A stretch of 64,000 nucleotides of DNA from Pezicula radicicola (GCA_003008705.1 PDUO01000052.1:254130-318129), one strand, 5' to 3'. Numbered from the stretch's first letter, positions 11,390 through 22,912 are shown. The notes: a model not told the origin generated them from the sequence alone. Numbers and translations: made by a program.

Positions 11390-13396
11390 ATGTCAGCAAC
11401 TTTCATGGATACGGCGCTTTGCGGGGACTGTAGAGACTTCATGAAGCGCTACCACAGCAAGTTCACAGACGGCGAGAATGACGAGAGATCTATCTCCAAA
11501 GTTTTGGATGCCACTGTCACCGGATGCCGGCTCTGTCAAGCTGTAGTGAGTAGGTTTGGGTCACTCCAGCCAGATCTACTCGTACTCGCCAAGGCAAACG
11601 ACGAGCGGGCCACGTTCCACATGTTCCCACAGCCGTACTGGAGGACGAACATGCATGGAAAGGAAGATTGGGAAAGAATTTTCCTAGATGTTTCTGTCTT
11701 GAAGTCACAGGTCCAATTCCGGATGTGGCGTGTGACAGATGGGATGGCAGAAGAAGCCGCGAGTGATGATCAGAGGACAGGCTCTCAACCTAGCCTTATG
11801 AGAGCAGCGAAGTGGTTGCACGAATGCCTGTCGGAGCATGATAGCTGCAATCAAATCAACTGTCCAATAGATTGGGCCCCGCACCGGCTGCTTGACGTAG
11901 GATCGAGGTCTCCTTTCTCCGACGTAATAAGACTCGAAGAGACTAAGGGCTGGCAAACACCTGTGAGATATGCCGCATTAAGTCACTGCTGGGGCGACAT
12001 AAAGCCTCTCAGGCTGCTACAGGACAACTTGCATACGCTTGTATGTGGGTTCTCCTTAGGAGATCTTCCCAGTTCTTTCCAGGATGCTGTTCATACAGTT
12101 CGGAGGTTGGGAATCCAGTATCTTTGGATAGACTCCTTATGTATCATTCAGGACTCGGAGAAGGACTGGGATATCGAGTCGTCTCTAATGACGTATGTTT
12201 ATGGTGGAAGCATGCTGAATATTGCGGCCGCTGCATCCAATAATTGCGCGGGTGGATTGTTCCAAACCCGACCATCATCCTACTTAGGCCCTTGCCTACT
12301 GTCAGTGGCAAGCCGGGATAGCGCATCGATGTTACGGTTTCAATTATATGATCCAGATCTCTGGAATGCCGAATTCGAGACTGCGAAACTCAACACGCGC
12401 GCCTGGGTAGTGCAGGAGCGTCTGTTGTCACCCCGCACGCTTGCCTTCACCAAGACGCAGCTCTTCTGGGAGTGTAGGCGTAAGCGTGCCTGTGACGAGT
12501 TCCCTTCAGGTTATCCTGTTGAGTACTTTGATAAGCCGCCGTGGACCTTTGAGTTGCCTAGTCTGGATAGCAAGCTGAAGACGCAGGCTCTAGTCGGCCA
12601 GAGACATAGAGGATTAGACGGGAACCTTACAAAACAGCTTAGTCTTGCCTGGCATAACTTGATAATGCTGTATTCAAGACAGAATATTACCTTTGAGCAG
12701 GATAAGCTAGTCGCCATTAGCGGGCTTGCCATCCTCTTCGCGCAGCAAGTAGGCGGAGAGTACCTCGCTGGCCTATGGAAGCCTACTTTGCTGGCTGACC
12801 TCCTTTGGGAGGCCAGTACATGCATTTATCCTAGGCGTCGATCCTTGACATATAGATCTCCGTCATGGTCATGGGCTTCTATGGAGTGCCCTGTGAACTA
12901 TATCCTCGGTGAAGTCATGTCAAATAGGGTCAAGGTCGTCGACGTCAATATTCAGGTAATGGTGGGGAACAGTGAATGGAGTAAAATTACGGGGGGATAT
13001 CTTCGACTACAGGGGAAAGTCTTCCCCAATCTCTGTGTTGTGTTCAATAGAGACCTAAAGAGGTTCTCTCTGGAGAAACGGGTCGTGAATCGCACTATTC
13101 TGGTTGCCGATTGCATACCAGATGAGAGAGAGCACCAGGACGGCAGTGTTGAAAAGATGGACTCAGAACTTTTGTGTCTCCCTCTTGTGTCACATTATGA
13201 CGCAACTCATGCTATGGGAGACGTTTCTGAATTTAGAGGCCTTGTTTTGTCGCAAGGTAGAGGACAGTCTAGGGGCTATTATCAACGATGGGGTGTTTTC
13301 GAGGTACAGTATTCCACGTTCTTCGAAGATTCTAATAATCAGGCGTCTAGCGAGTGGTACGTTGATCGAGAAGAAGGCATTGTTGTTATTATATGA
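11390..13396 (+). CDS. HET-domain protein
   Basis: One uninterrupted exon of 668 codons from an ATG in good context. An N-terminal Cys-containing segment (CGDC, CRLC) precedes the HET domain: RYAALSHCWG at residues 194-202, LGIQYLWIDSLCIIQD at 240-255, an alanine/glycine-rich YGGSMLNIAAAA segment, then RAWVVQERLLSPRTLAF and FWEC. The C-terminal half has the usual PSWSWAS motif. HET proteins trigger heterokaryon-incompatibility cell death in filamentous ascomycetes, usually with a partner locus such as an NLR. The gene is intact while lying between repeat copies R2 and R1. Family assignment is firm; the recognition partner is unknown. Confidence 0.93.
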   Translation: MSATFMDTALCGDCRDFMKRYHSKFTDGENDERSISKVLDATVTGCRLCQAVVSRFGSLQPDLLVLAKANDERATFHMFPQPYWRTNMHGKEDWERIFLDVSVLKSQVQFRMWRVTDGMAEEAASDDQRTGSQPSLMRAAKWLHECLSEHDSCNQINCPIDWAPHRLLDVGSRSPFSDVIRLEETKGWQTPVRYAALSHCWGDIKPLRLLQDNLHTLVCGFSLGDLPSSFQDAVHTVRRLGIQYLWIDSLCIIQDSEKDWDIESSLMTYVYGGSMLNIAAAASNNCAGGLFQTRPSSYLGPCLLSVASRDSASMLRFQLYDPDLWNAEFETAKLNTRAWVVQERLLSPRTLAFTKTQLFWECRRKRACDEFPSGYPVEYFDKPPWTFELPSLDSKLKTQALVGQRHRGLDGNLTKQLSLAWHNLIMLYSRQNITFEQDKLVAISGLAILFAQQVGGEYLAGLWKPTLLADLLWEASTCIYPRRRSLTYRSPSWSWASMECPVNYILGEVMSNRVKVVDVNIQVMVGNSEWSKITGGYLRLQGKVFPNLCVVFNRDLKRFSLEKRVVNRTILVADCIPDEREHQDGSVEKMDSELLCLPLVSHYDATHAMGDVSEFRGLVLSQGRGQSRGYYQRWGVFEVQYSTFFEDSNNQASSEWYVDREEGIVVII

Positions 13397-13559
13397 CTGC
13401 CAGCTGCTGCCTCCAGCTTTTGATCAGTTCTCCTACTGCCAACGAGGTCGTGCTTGGTGGGATCGATTAGCTTTCTCAGTCCCGAGCATTGACTTCTTCT
13501 GCTACCTTGGTGGCCGGGACTGGAATCGAAGCGATTCATCATTTCAAGCAAAGCGCAAA

Positions 13560-13700
13560 ACAGTCTGAGTGATAAACCAGAAGTGATAAGCCAGAAGTGA
13601 AAAGCCAAATTGAAAAGCTGGAAGTGATGGTTGCTGGCTGCCACTTTTTGCTGGCCGCGACTTTTTGGTGGTCGGAGGATGTCGGGAAACGGGGGTCCCC
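13560..13700 (+). repeat. Short degenerate tandem and inverted repeats downstream of the HET gene
   Basis: A roughly 14-base unit (CCAGAAGTGATAAG and variants) repeats about four times, followed by a complementary-looking stretch rich in GCTGGC and CACTTTTTG. The arrangement could fold into an imperfect hairpin in the 3' region of the HET gene. Function unknown. Confidence 0.5.
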
Positions 13701-13759
13701 GGCATAGTCCGCCCCTACCCAGCCACAAGCTTCGCATCCACAACTTTAGCAGCTACAGG

Positions 13760-14250
13760 TATTACGGTATCCAAAAAAATAATTTTACATAGATTACCGT
13801 AACCACAAGGTAGCTGACCAGGGTCCTTGCTCGCTTAATTGGAGGAGGTATCAGTCTATGTGGCGATGTCGCATGATATGGTATACCCCGATCGCTACAA
13901 TCGTAGTAAAAGCTTTTTAGCCTTATAATAAAACCTAGATACTATCTTAAATTATTCTATATATTTAAAAAGTGAAAAAAGTCTGATAGTGGTGTCGTAA
14001 GTCGAGGGGTCCTTCCTATTATAGTGTAAAAGGAGGCCCTCAATAAATTTAAGGGGGCGGCGATAATGTAATAATAAATTTCGGAATTAATAGTTTTAGA
14101 CTATTTAGGGGAGGTATACAATACACTAAAATGAAAATAAATAGAATTTTTAATACATTTATAGATTTAAAGTTACTTAAACTTGAAGTATCTATGATTT
14201 ATCTCGCTATAGGGTACATCTCGGGACGCAGGGATAGACATTATTTAACT
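13760..14250 (+). repeat. Repeat R1, copy 1, LTR-like
   Basis: About 490 bp that recurs inverted at 20045-20511, directly at 29906-30410, and partly at 22780-22868. The outer end has a small palindrome (ATTACGGTA ... TACCGTAA); the inner end reads TCTCGGGACGCAGGGATAGAC followed by ATTATTTA. That inner end matches the edge of the copia LTR at 32085. A solo LTR or non-autonomous relative is most likely. AT-shifted positions indicate RIP. Confidence 0.7.
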
Positions 14251-15236
14251 TAGATAATTACTTGGCGACAGAGTAACAATAGTAGTACTATCATTAACGA
14301 AACTTCCAACAATCTGAAAAAGAGTATTAATCTTGGGAATAGTATCGGAACAATAAAGACTAAGGGTTTAGGAAAACGTAAAATCAGTCGATAAACCTAT
14401 ATTTATAAGTAAACATACAGCTAGAATCAAGTAGATATAAAATAATATCGTCTACAATATCTTGAAACTAAAGAGATATTTCTAGTAAAAAGCTGTTATC
14501 AATTAGTTTACCCTTTACTACTTACACTATTAGAAGATTAACTCTATTAGATAATTCCGAAATAACACTACCTATATAACCTATTGTATTTTAGAGGGCT
14601 ATCTCTACTATACTAGCTTGTGAAATTAAAGTTGACCTACTAAGGGTCGGGTAGGCTTTAAAAAATTACGTAGTGTTAGTGATATCTTAGTTTAATTAGT
14701 TCGCGAAGTCGGAGACAGTCTAATATAATATATCTATTTAAGTAGTAGTAAGGGTAGAAGCGACAAAGATTAAAATAAGTAACGTAGAAGTAAGAGGAAG
14801 AGTAATTAAGAATTATATTTTAAATACTTAAAAAACTAGTAGTAGGAAGAGATATTCTCTTTTATAGTTATTAAGAAGTTTTAAATAGATATTCAGTCTA
14901 AAAATAGTAAGTAAATTTTATATAGATTTCTTTTAATATTCTCTTTTTAGAACGTTAGCTATAGAGAGGAAAGTTAATAGGAAATTAAGATTATTAGTAA
15001 GAGATATTAATTAGGATACGCTTTACGTCGAGGCCCAGTAAGTCTAATAGACGACAAACTAATCAGAGTACTAGAGATTGGTTTGAAATTCGATTTTTAG
15101 ACGTTATACTTTCTTACTATAAAGTTAGAATCGAGAGGTTCTATAATTACAGTAGTGAATTCAAGATATATTTCTTCTATTATACAAAAAAGCTCAACCT
15201 ATTACTTTTATAGAATCATATCTTTCATCTCCTACT
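14251..15236. other. AT-rich RIP-like tract
   Basis: About 1 kb with stops in all frames and very few CpA/TpG steps, next to an LTR-like repeat. Consistent with the RIP-mutated body of a transposon. No family can be read from it. Confidence 0.55.
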
Positions 15237-15990
15237 CTAATCTTGTAGCACCTCCTTCTCACGAAAAGCAACTACTCCATCAATATCCACATGACCTGTT
15301 TCAAACCCTAGTTTGTACACAATAGCACCTTGACCTATCTGGCTCGCATACTTTCGATACTGCCGTTTGTTCTTGGATGCGACGTACGAATTTGCCCGAA
15401 AGCCAAAGTAGTTTTTATATTCTAGCCACAAGCACAGATGGCCACAGATACAGGTGAGCTGTTCGAATCGGACATCTGGAGTCAGAGGCTCCCCTCGTTG
15501 CTGGCTTTCGTTGGAGAAAACAAGACCAGCCCGATCTAGCTCTGCACAAAAGCTATCCTCAGCTTGCTTGGCTTCAGCTGCCTTTATACGATGTTTCTCC
15601 GTACGTAGCGCAATCCCACGTGGTGTATCATCGACGGGTAGTAGTCTTAAAGCCGCTGCAATTAATGCAGACACTATCGTATTGTCAAGCTCAGTCTTCG
15701 TCTGTCTCAGAATATCGTCCACAGTGGGCTGGCGGAAGCGCAATCTAACTGCAGCTTGGTAGACAAGAGTGACGACAGATCGAGGGATGCCAATGTACGG
15801 AACTTGTTTCGCAGGGTACGTGGACTGGCAAGCACAGGTGCTGTTTCAAAGCCTCTTGGCTGCCAAAGCCTCTGTCACAATCGTCGCAGTCGAAGTTGTG
15901 AGCTGTGGAATCTAAGTGCTCTTCGAGAGCCTGTCGGCTGCCGAAGCTCCTGTCACACTCGTCGCAGTCAGGACTTCTAGTGACAAAATG
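15237..15990 (-). CDS. C2H2 zinc-finger protein, unknown function
   Basis: An upstream exon encodes two C2H2 fingers of one repeat type: CDECDRSFGSRQALEEHLD (closing His in the next residues) and CDDCDRGFGSQEALKQHLCL. The main downstream exon (stop at 15237) encodes about 165 residues with CICGHLCLWLEYKNYFGF and a basic/aromatic C-terminus; it joins in another frame, so an intron near 15750-15830 is required. The true start lies upstream of 15990 in an exon I could not fix. Two close fingers could bind nucleic acid. It lies inside the inverted R1 pair, beside AT-rich debris. Confidence 0.5.
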
Positions 15991-16264
15991 GGTTAGCCAT
16001 TAGCGACTTACTCTTGAGCTCTGTACCGTATTCAAGTAGTAACAAAAAGGCTTACAGTACATAATACCAACATGGAAAGATGTAACAGGAATGTATATTT
16101 AGGATGGCCTTATGTTATTAGGTAATTCACATGCAATATACACCACACAGAAAGCATTTCTTCCCTAGCATCCCTAACCCCCACCATAGCAACCAATGTA
16201 TTTTCCATAACTTTCGATACTCCTATCACTTGTTCAATCCTATCTTATACCTACCTAAACAATC

Positions 16265-16731
16265 TCATCCACGGACACAAAGCCAGATTATAACTGCCAC
16301 AAGCGTAGCTATTAGAACAGCAACACCTGTAAATATTGGGGTGGCGAAGCCCAGCATTCCAACACTTGTGAGGGTTGCGAAAACTCCTGCTGCAGGAGTA
16401 AAACCTCCATACATCCAGGACTGAAAGGCGGCTGCTAGAGATCCTATCATACCAGCAAATATTAGATACGTACTTAGCAACTAGGGATTAAAAGACGATA
16501 GTAATCTTGCTAAATGTCGATGTAAAACTAACCTGACAAGATACCTCCTGGACCAAAACCCATAGTTAATAGAACTGTAATCACAAGCGTGAAAGTGATC
16601 CACCAGGCCATGAGAATTGCTATTATATCTCTTTTGTGTGAACAAGTCTCTTGCCTACGATTTTGGATGAAGAAGACATACAGGGTTGTGAAAGCCAGCT
16701 TGTGAAATCCTGCCAGTACACTGATATCCAT
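16265..16731 (-). CDS. IFI6/IFI27 (ISG12)-like small membrane protein
   Basis: Two exons (16731-16533 and 16443-16265) joined in phase by a GTTAGT...TAG intron give about 125 residues. The C-terminal two thirds is strongly hydrophobic, with the family signature GFGPGGILSGSLAAAFQS, then YGGFTPAAGVFATLTSVGML, then a last membrane segment. In animals this family sits in mitochondrial or ER membranes and affects apoptosis and antiviral responses; fungal members are uncharacterised. The first ATG in frame was used; a longer N-terminus is possible. The gene ends up between repeat R1 and a MITE. Confidence 0.75.
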
Positions 16732-17044
16732 CCCCAGATCAGAGATCGCTCAGCAAAAAAAGAACTTGCTGCGTCTTTGAAGCTAGTTTGGTGAGTGAAA
16801 TTTAACGAGGCTATGAGCAAATGATACATGACTAGTGACCGGGTAGTTGGAGTCGTCTGAATACAAAGCACGCGAACGGACCCAGCCGAAGATATTGGGG
16901 TACGTTGATGAGAAGAATAGAAGGAGATGTTCACAAAGTAGAGACAGGATTTAGCTGAGCGGCGATTTGGGAGAGGAATGTGGTGGTACGGTAATGCTTG
17001 AGCGGGGAACCGAAAGTTAGCACTCGCGATACGCACGTGATGTA

Positions 17045-17499
17045 CAGTAGGTGGACAAAAGTCTGTCACTTCCCCCTATTTTACACTAAAACTTATACCT
17101 AATACTTTAAAAGTTTATAGTAAAGAAGAGATAATTAATTAAAATCTTTATACTAGACTTATTTATTCGATAGTTACCTATAATATTATATATTTATATT
17201 AAAATTATAGACTACTAGGATTTATTAATAGTAATTAGAAATAAGAGGAGTATATAATTTACTAGTTTTATACTAAAATTTACTTAAAAAACTACTACCC
17301 TTAATTATCTCCTATTTCCTATACTAACTATTAGATATAATTAAAATATAATATAGGAAGTCTACTTTAAATACTAAAAATACTTACTAGTTAAATTTTT
17401 AGATATACTTATAGCCTAAGTTTACCTTATATAAGTGAATATACTAGGTGTGTTTTAGTGTAAAAGAGGGGTAAGTGACAGACTTTTGTCCACCCACTG
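17045..17499. mobile_element. MITE of Tc1/mariner type
   Basis: 455 bp bounded by inverted repeats of about 48 bp, starting CAGTAGGTGGACAAAAGTC at the left and CAGTGGGTGGACAAAAGTC at the right (complement). Both ends are flanked by TA, the target duplication of Tc1/mariner elements. The interior is AT-rich with no coding capacity, so it needs a transposase in trans. It lies upstream of the MYND gene. Confidence 0.85.
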
Positions 17500-17767
17500 T
17501 AAGATGCGTGGCATGCTCTTACTGGACAGTGCGCACGTCAACATCGCATCTAAAGCCCAAGCACAAATGGTGTCTAACATAGCAGGTGTGATGCTTCACT
17601 TTCGCCCTCTACTGTTTCGAGGGTTAGCTTGAGGAGCCATAATATCGAATGTTTAAGCGTATCCTTCGTATTGACAAGGCTCTCTCGACTGCCGCTTCAA
17701 CAATTTGACAACTACGACCTTCACAAGCCTCAACTTGGGCCCCGTGCCGTCAGTCCAGCCTGACAAT

Positions 17768-19710
17768 ATGACCTTCCCGAACCCTGCCCTCTGCGCAAAC
17801 ACTGAACGAAAGGCTGATAGCAAGGAGTCGCCATGCCAAAATACAGCCAGCCTGGTCTGTGGCTCCTGCAAATTGGTTCAGGTATGTTGCTTACTTCACC
17901 TTCCCGTAAGACGCTTCGCGCGGAACACCGCAAAAAACTACCTACGACGTATATAAAATAAGCCTGACGTTCTTAAGTATTGCTCTAAAGAATGTCAGAG
18001 CATGAATTGGCCTCGCCACAAGAAGATCTGCAAGTCCGACCTCATGAAGAGCAACTACGTTCCAGGCTGGGTTAAGCAAGACCGTCTTCCCAGCTGGGTC
18101 TCCGACAGCGGACTCTCATCGGATTTTGGCGTGAACCAATATCTTTGGGGAAACATGCCGGCCGTGAATATACTAAACATGGACGAGAGCGAGGGTGCCT
18201 GCGATATTCATCGCGATATGAATTTACTCTTCGCTGCATCAGGAGATATCCGAAACGTTGTTAAGTCTATCATGGAAGGTCTTCCAAATGGATACGATGG
18301 CCGATGCACGCTTGTCATCAACGATATTAATTTCATGGTCGTTGCGCGCAACGCTATCCTACTATTCATCGCATTGAGCCTTGAACCCGAAGAAGCATCC
18401 ACGATAATGATACACGTGTGGTATTCAGCGCTACTAGAACATGTCATGATAGATACTTTTTGCCACATAGCACTGGGACGTATTGTTGAAGTTTGCGAGA
18501 AGATTAAGGATAAGCCATGGACTTCCCTCCAAGCAAAGACGTTTTCTTTCGGAAAGAGATCCCTGCGATTAGTACTCAAGAAGCACCAATGGGACGAGCT
18601 GAAGGACTATTTCAATGTCCCACGGGGTTTGACGCAGGAGGATGCGCAGGCAATTCGGCGTCGCGTCATGTTAGCTCCGGAGAGGGTCGATTATCTGCAC
18701 CGTGCATTATGCAACCAGCCTTCTCCGATCAGAGTAGCAACGGTGACGTTTCGCGAAGACGGCATTCTTTTGCCTCATGGTGTATCGAGAGAGACGTTTG
18801 ACATACCCAATCCGTGAGCAGCTCCTCCTCATCCTTTCACGTCCGTGGCTCGGCTTACTTTATAAGTACATTCTTTCACACGGATCGAGTTTGGCCTATG
18901 AGAGATGACGCGAGTCCATTTGAAGGCTGGGACTACCATGAGTACATTAGATTTGCACCAAAAGCTACCAATGATGTCATGGGCAGCTTCTTCTTCTTCC
19001 TAAGAGATACGCTTTTGCGTTTCTGTCGGCGTATCAAGGATCTTGAAATCCACTTTCGGCTGTTCAACGTTGATGCTCGAGAGCTTCCGGATCATCTTAG
19101 CACGGAGGAATCTCAGTTTGACCGCATCGAGGTAGGTAAAAGCTTTCTCTTGAACTTACTAGCAAGCACATGATAACAGTTGACACGAATATAGGTCTCA
19201 AACATCTGCGATCGCGGATACGTCGGACCCGAAAAAACCCTTTCCACATTCAGCCCGCTCCTCAAATCAAAGACCACCAACCCAAAGGCAATACTGCTAA
19301 TGCTCTTCCTAAATGCCATTGGTGAGGTATATCACAACAATGACCCGAAAGGCGAGCAGCGCTTCAATGAGTCCCGAGTGCTCATGCAGAGATTCATACC
19401 CGTAACGCCGATGACACTCATGACTATGATGGCCGGTGGCGCGAGTGCAATGAGCAGCCTGGAGATGATCCGAATATCTTCATGCTATTCGATGTTCGGC
19501 GATTTCGAAAAGGCGTTTGGCACTTTCTTGAAGGACGTCCAGATACACAAGCTGGCGAAGAAGTATGGGATAAAGATTAAGGAGAAGCATTCTATTGTCG
19601 AGCCTTGGCCGTTAAGGGTCACGGAAAAGACTACGATGAAAGAGTTTGAGATAAGATGTGCTACTACACATACGGGGTGCGAACGTTATATGGAGTTTGA
19701 GAGGGTATGA
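17768..19710 (+). CDS. MYND zinc-finger protein with DUF4470 region
   Basis: Four exons (17768-17881, 17978-18813, 18867-19131, 19195-19710) join in phase to about 576 residues. The MYND finger spans the first intron: CQNTASLVCGSCKLVQ, then YCSKECQ and WPRHKKIC. Next comes a DUF4470-like segment (GDIRNVVKSI, LVINDINFMVVARNAILL), then a long C-terminal region with FDRIEVSNICDRGYVGP. This order is typical of a large, poorly studied family in ascomycetes. MYND fingers bind proline-rich partners; the role of DUF4470 is unknown. All splice joints fit and no lesion is seen. Confidence 0.85.
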
Positions 19711-20044
19711 GGGATATGCATAGCTTTAACAGATATTTGGATTATAGCCGAATGACATTCTAGAAACAAACCAGAAACGCGGAAAAAGAATGAGCAGAAA
19801 ACATTGCAAACTGAATGAAAAGTGGCTGCAAAGACAAGGTCTCCTGTATCGAAGCCCTATGGCGGAGCCGAACGATGGTGAAGGGAAATAAATGTCAGAT
19901 GACAGATAGGGATTCTCGCCTCGCAGGGATGTTGGTGTACTACAGTTAGCTACTATTGCGATGTTGCTGTAGAATTAACTTAGTAAGATCTTATTACACT
20001 CTCTCTTTAGTTTTGTATAAGCCACACTTGGTCAGCACTAGAAC
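19711..20044. other. Intergenic, nothing recognised
   Basis: Short spacer between the MYND gene and the inverted R1 copy; it probably holds the 3' untranslated region. No motif or open frame of note. Confidence 0.5.
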
Positions 20045-20511
20045 AGTTAACGTCTGTCCCTGCGTCCCGAGACGCACCCTGTAACGAGATAAACTATAGG
20101 TACTTCGAGTTTAAAGGGATTATAAACCTATAGATATATTAAAATTTCTATGTATTTTTATTTTATACTTCTCCTAACCACTTCTAACTGATTAATTCTG
20201 AAAAATATAATTATATTATCGCTGCCCTATTAAATTTATAAAGGGCTACTCTTGTATACTAGAAAAGACCCCTTAACTTACGATACTACTATTAAGCTTT
20301 TTTCACCTTTTAAACTTATAGAACAATTAGATATAGATATCTAGGTTTTATTATAATACTAAAAAGCTATTGCTACTTTTGTGGCGGCCGGGGCGTACTA
20401 TATTATACGACATCGTGATACCTCCTCTAATCAAGCGAATAAGGACCCTGGTCAGCTGCGTCATAATTACGGTAATCTCAGTAAAATTATTATTATACGG
20501 TAATACAGTAA
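20045..20511 (-). repeat. Repeat R1, copy 2, inverted
   Basis: Reverse-complement match to 13760-14250 along the whole length, including the word for GCTGACCAGGGTCCTT, the GAGGAGGTATCA word and the CTGCGTCCCGAGAC end. Many differences are C/T or G/A. With copy 1 it encloses about 5.8 kb holding three genes and a MITE. Confidence 0.75.
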
Positions 20512-20994
20512 AAGGCGAATTGGGTATCGCTGGTTTTTAAATAATTATTTTAGCGAGCTCCATTTCCAGACAATTGAGGCTGTGCAACCCCTTGGCCAGT
20601 GGTAGTACCGCTACTAATTGATTGGTCATCATAGAGCGGAGCCAATTCTTGCTTATTCCATAACTATCTGGCAGGAGATGGGTGTTCACGACCGAGGGCC
20701 AAGTAAGCCATCTGACAAAATAGTTATTAAGCACAGCTTCAGTTTATTTTAATTACAGTAACCTAACTATAATGTATAGTCTTACATGATAAGGCTTGTG
20801 GCTGCTGAGCTGTAGCTGTCGCTTGCCAAACTAGCTTCCCCACAATACTTCAAACTCCGTTCCAGCTGCAGTATCCAACGGCAACTACTTTTGTTTCCCT
20901 GGCTCTATAAGATTTCTGCAGGTTTGACAATGTTGGTTTCAAAGTATTGCGGCTGTCCCAATTTGTATATCTTTACTTGAACGGATTGGCATTC
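20512..20994. other. Intergenic, nothing recognised
   Basis: About 480 bp of mixed composition between repeat R1 and a membrane-protein gene. No convincing frame or motif. Confidence 0.5.
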
Positions 20995-22153
20995 TCATGG
21001 TGGAGTTGGCTGAAGCGGAACAATTGGAGTGAACAGCAGCTCACCATCCACCACTTGAGACGTAACACCCCATCTTTGGACAGTGTCTGGGTGACCTTCT
21101 ACGTACTCTTTCAGGTAATCTTCCAAAATCTTCCCCTCAGACCGTTTATCATCGTCCTGGAACAGCTGAGAAATCGAATACACGAGGATGGAAGTACCCA
21201 GAGTAACAAGATATATGATGAAAACATTTCTGCTATCGTTGCGTCCTGAATTTTTATCCAGGCCTTTAGTCCAAAGAAAGCCGAAATAAATCCCAACTCC
21301 AATGAATAGAGCGCCGAGGGATCCCGAAAGTAGGCCCTGCGGTGCAGATATCGTGATGACTGAAGCCACACTAGGAGTAAAGCATTGTCTAAGAATAGCT
21401 GCTTTGAGCTTGGCAGAGGGAGGTGTTATCTCGGGAAGATAGTCATCAGGGTCACTCGGTCGGTTGTCAAAAGGACGGCCAAAGAACATGGTCTCATGGA
21501 GCTGTCTTCGAAACAATTCCAATGGAGTGGGCAGTGACACTACCAGAATTGAGTTGCTGGGAAGCACATGTCTAGGAAAAAACTTGTGGCCAATGTGCTC
21601 CAGAATTTGGTCGAGAGATGGAACGATCCTCTCGTTCTCAAATTCGCGTCGGCCTCCTCGGATCCACAAACGCACTTGCTTTGCCTGTAGCAAGCGACCT
21701 AGAATTCTTTGCTGTGTGGTGGCGTAGTATACCGCCATTAGAGCAAGCGTTAAGCTAATGACGAATGATGCTCGTGCCAACCAATGTGTTTGATTTAGAC
21801 TATCTAGCGATAGCCCAGTGATGGCAATCTGAGCTACGATAGCAGCCTGCTTCGAGTCAGCAACCACTGTTCGAATAACTGGTAAGGCTACGAACCGCAA
21901 CTGCGATCATTGTGCATTCCCCGTACACGGAGTCCTTGAACGCCATTGCATCTTCGTCTTTGAATTGTCCCAGAATCTGGGCTTGAATCCGCCATGTTGT
22001 CCTGCTCCCAAATATGAAAAGAGGGAGGGCAGAAGGCCCATACCAAGTCCATAGCTGGATTAAACGCACAGCCTCGCGAGCAGATATATCAATAAGGTCA
22101 AGAGTGGTTCGTGTGAAAGTCAAAGCACTCGTGATAGCTGATACGGATTCCAT
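20995..22153 (-). CDS. Multi-pass membrane protein, unknown function
   Basis: Two exons (22153-21896 and 21846-20995) joined by a 49-nt GTTCGT...CAG intron in phase 0 give about 369 residues. Likely membrane segments are around SFVISLTLALMAVYY, the Gly/Ala-rich LSGSLGALFIGVGIYFG, and VFIIYLVTLGTSILVYSI. Between the first two lies a cytosolic-looking basic region with RLLQAKQVRLWIRGGRR. The layout matches a lineage-specific ascomycete family with no known function. The splice joint was chosen because it restores a continuous hydrophobic stretch; the donor is weak. Confidence 0.65.
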
Positions 22154-22279
22154 TTTAAAGACACAGAAGGTGATAACGTGTGTTGTCGCTCGAGGAGTAG
22201 GGAAATGGACAAAATGTGAGGATGAGCTCGATGGATTTCAGCTGGGCGCGTTCAAGATCAGCCACAGAGAGGGCTGCAA

Positions 22280-22610
22280 TGCCTAGGCACCCAGTGTGCT
22301 GCCACGCACTGGCCTATGGGAAGCGTGCTACTACGCCATACGCGTGACATTCTACGCCACATATATGATCAGGCCTAAGAATAGTGGCTGAGTAATATAT
22401 AGCGAGCCAGGATATATACAGTATATTGTTACTAGGCTAATGTAGATTAATAAGCACTAAATTCTAAAGCTAAAATATATAGTATTTCTATACTTCTCCT
22501 TATATTAGAGTAACTCTTAGACTTTATTATATTCTTCTTTATATATCTTTAAAATTTAGAACTATATTATTTTATTATAGGACCTTTCCCTAAGTACTCT
22601 GAATTTTAAA
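22280..22610 (-). repeat. Repeat R2, right copy, inverted
   Basis: Reverse-complement match to 10750-11090 with AT-shifted differences. It starts just upstream of the membrane-protein gene at 22153, so that gene's promoter region abuts the repeat. Confidence 0.7.
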
Positions 22611-22779
22611 TAAACTTTAAAAATTATAATTAAGTAAGAGAATATAACTAAAGTAATAATTAGTAGTATAATTAAAATAATTAATAGTATAATCAACTAT
22701 AGTCTTTTTCTTATTACTAAGTAGTCTTCTTAAGGAGAAATAGTTAAAGAAAGTAATATATTAATAATAACTTTATAGA

Positions 22780-22868
22780 CTTACTAAGAAAAAATTTATG
22801 ATTCTAAAACTATAAATCTATCTCGTAATACAGTGTATCTCGGGACGTAGGGACAGACGTTAAGTTAT
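22780..22868 (+). repeat. Repeat R1, terminal fragment
   Basis: Contains the R1 inner end (GTATCTCGGGACGTAGGGAC followed by AGACGTTAAG) in the same orientation as copy 1. The AT-rich sequence to its left may be the rest of a heavily mutated copy. Confidence 0.6.
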
Positions 22869-22912
22869 GTCACTAGATGTCCTAATTTTGCTTATATAAT
22901 AATTGCCAAGCT

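Noticed and set aside
10998..11444. Plus-strand frame of 148 codons before the HET gene
   Set aside because: Its first part is repeat R2 and its last part overlaps the HET start in another frame; no independent support.
14251..15236. Possible transposase in the AT-rich tract
   Set aside because: No readable motif in any frame after allowing C-to-T changes.
16623..17069. 148-codon minus-strand frame starting inside the MITE terminus
   Set aside because: It begins in the MITE inverted repeat and overlaps the IFI6-like gene in a different frame.
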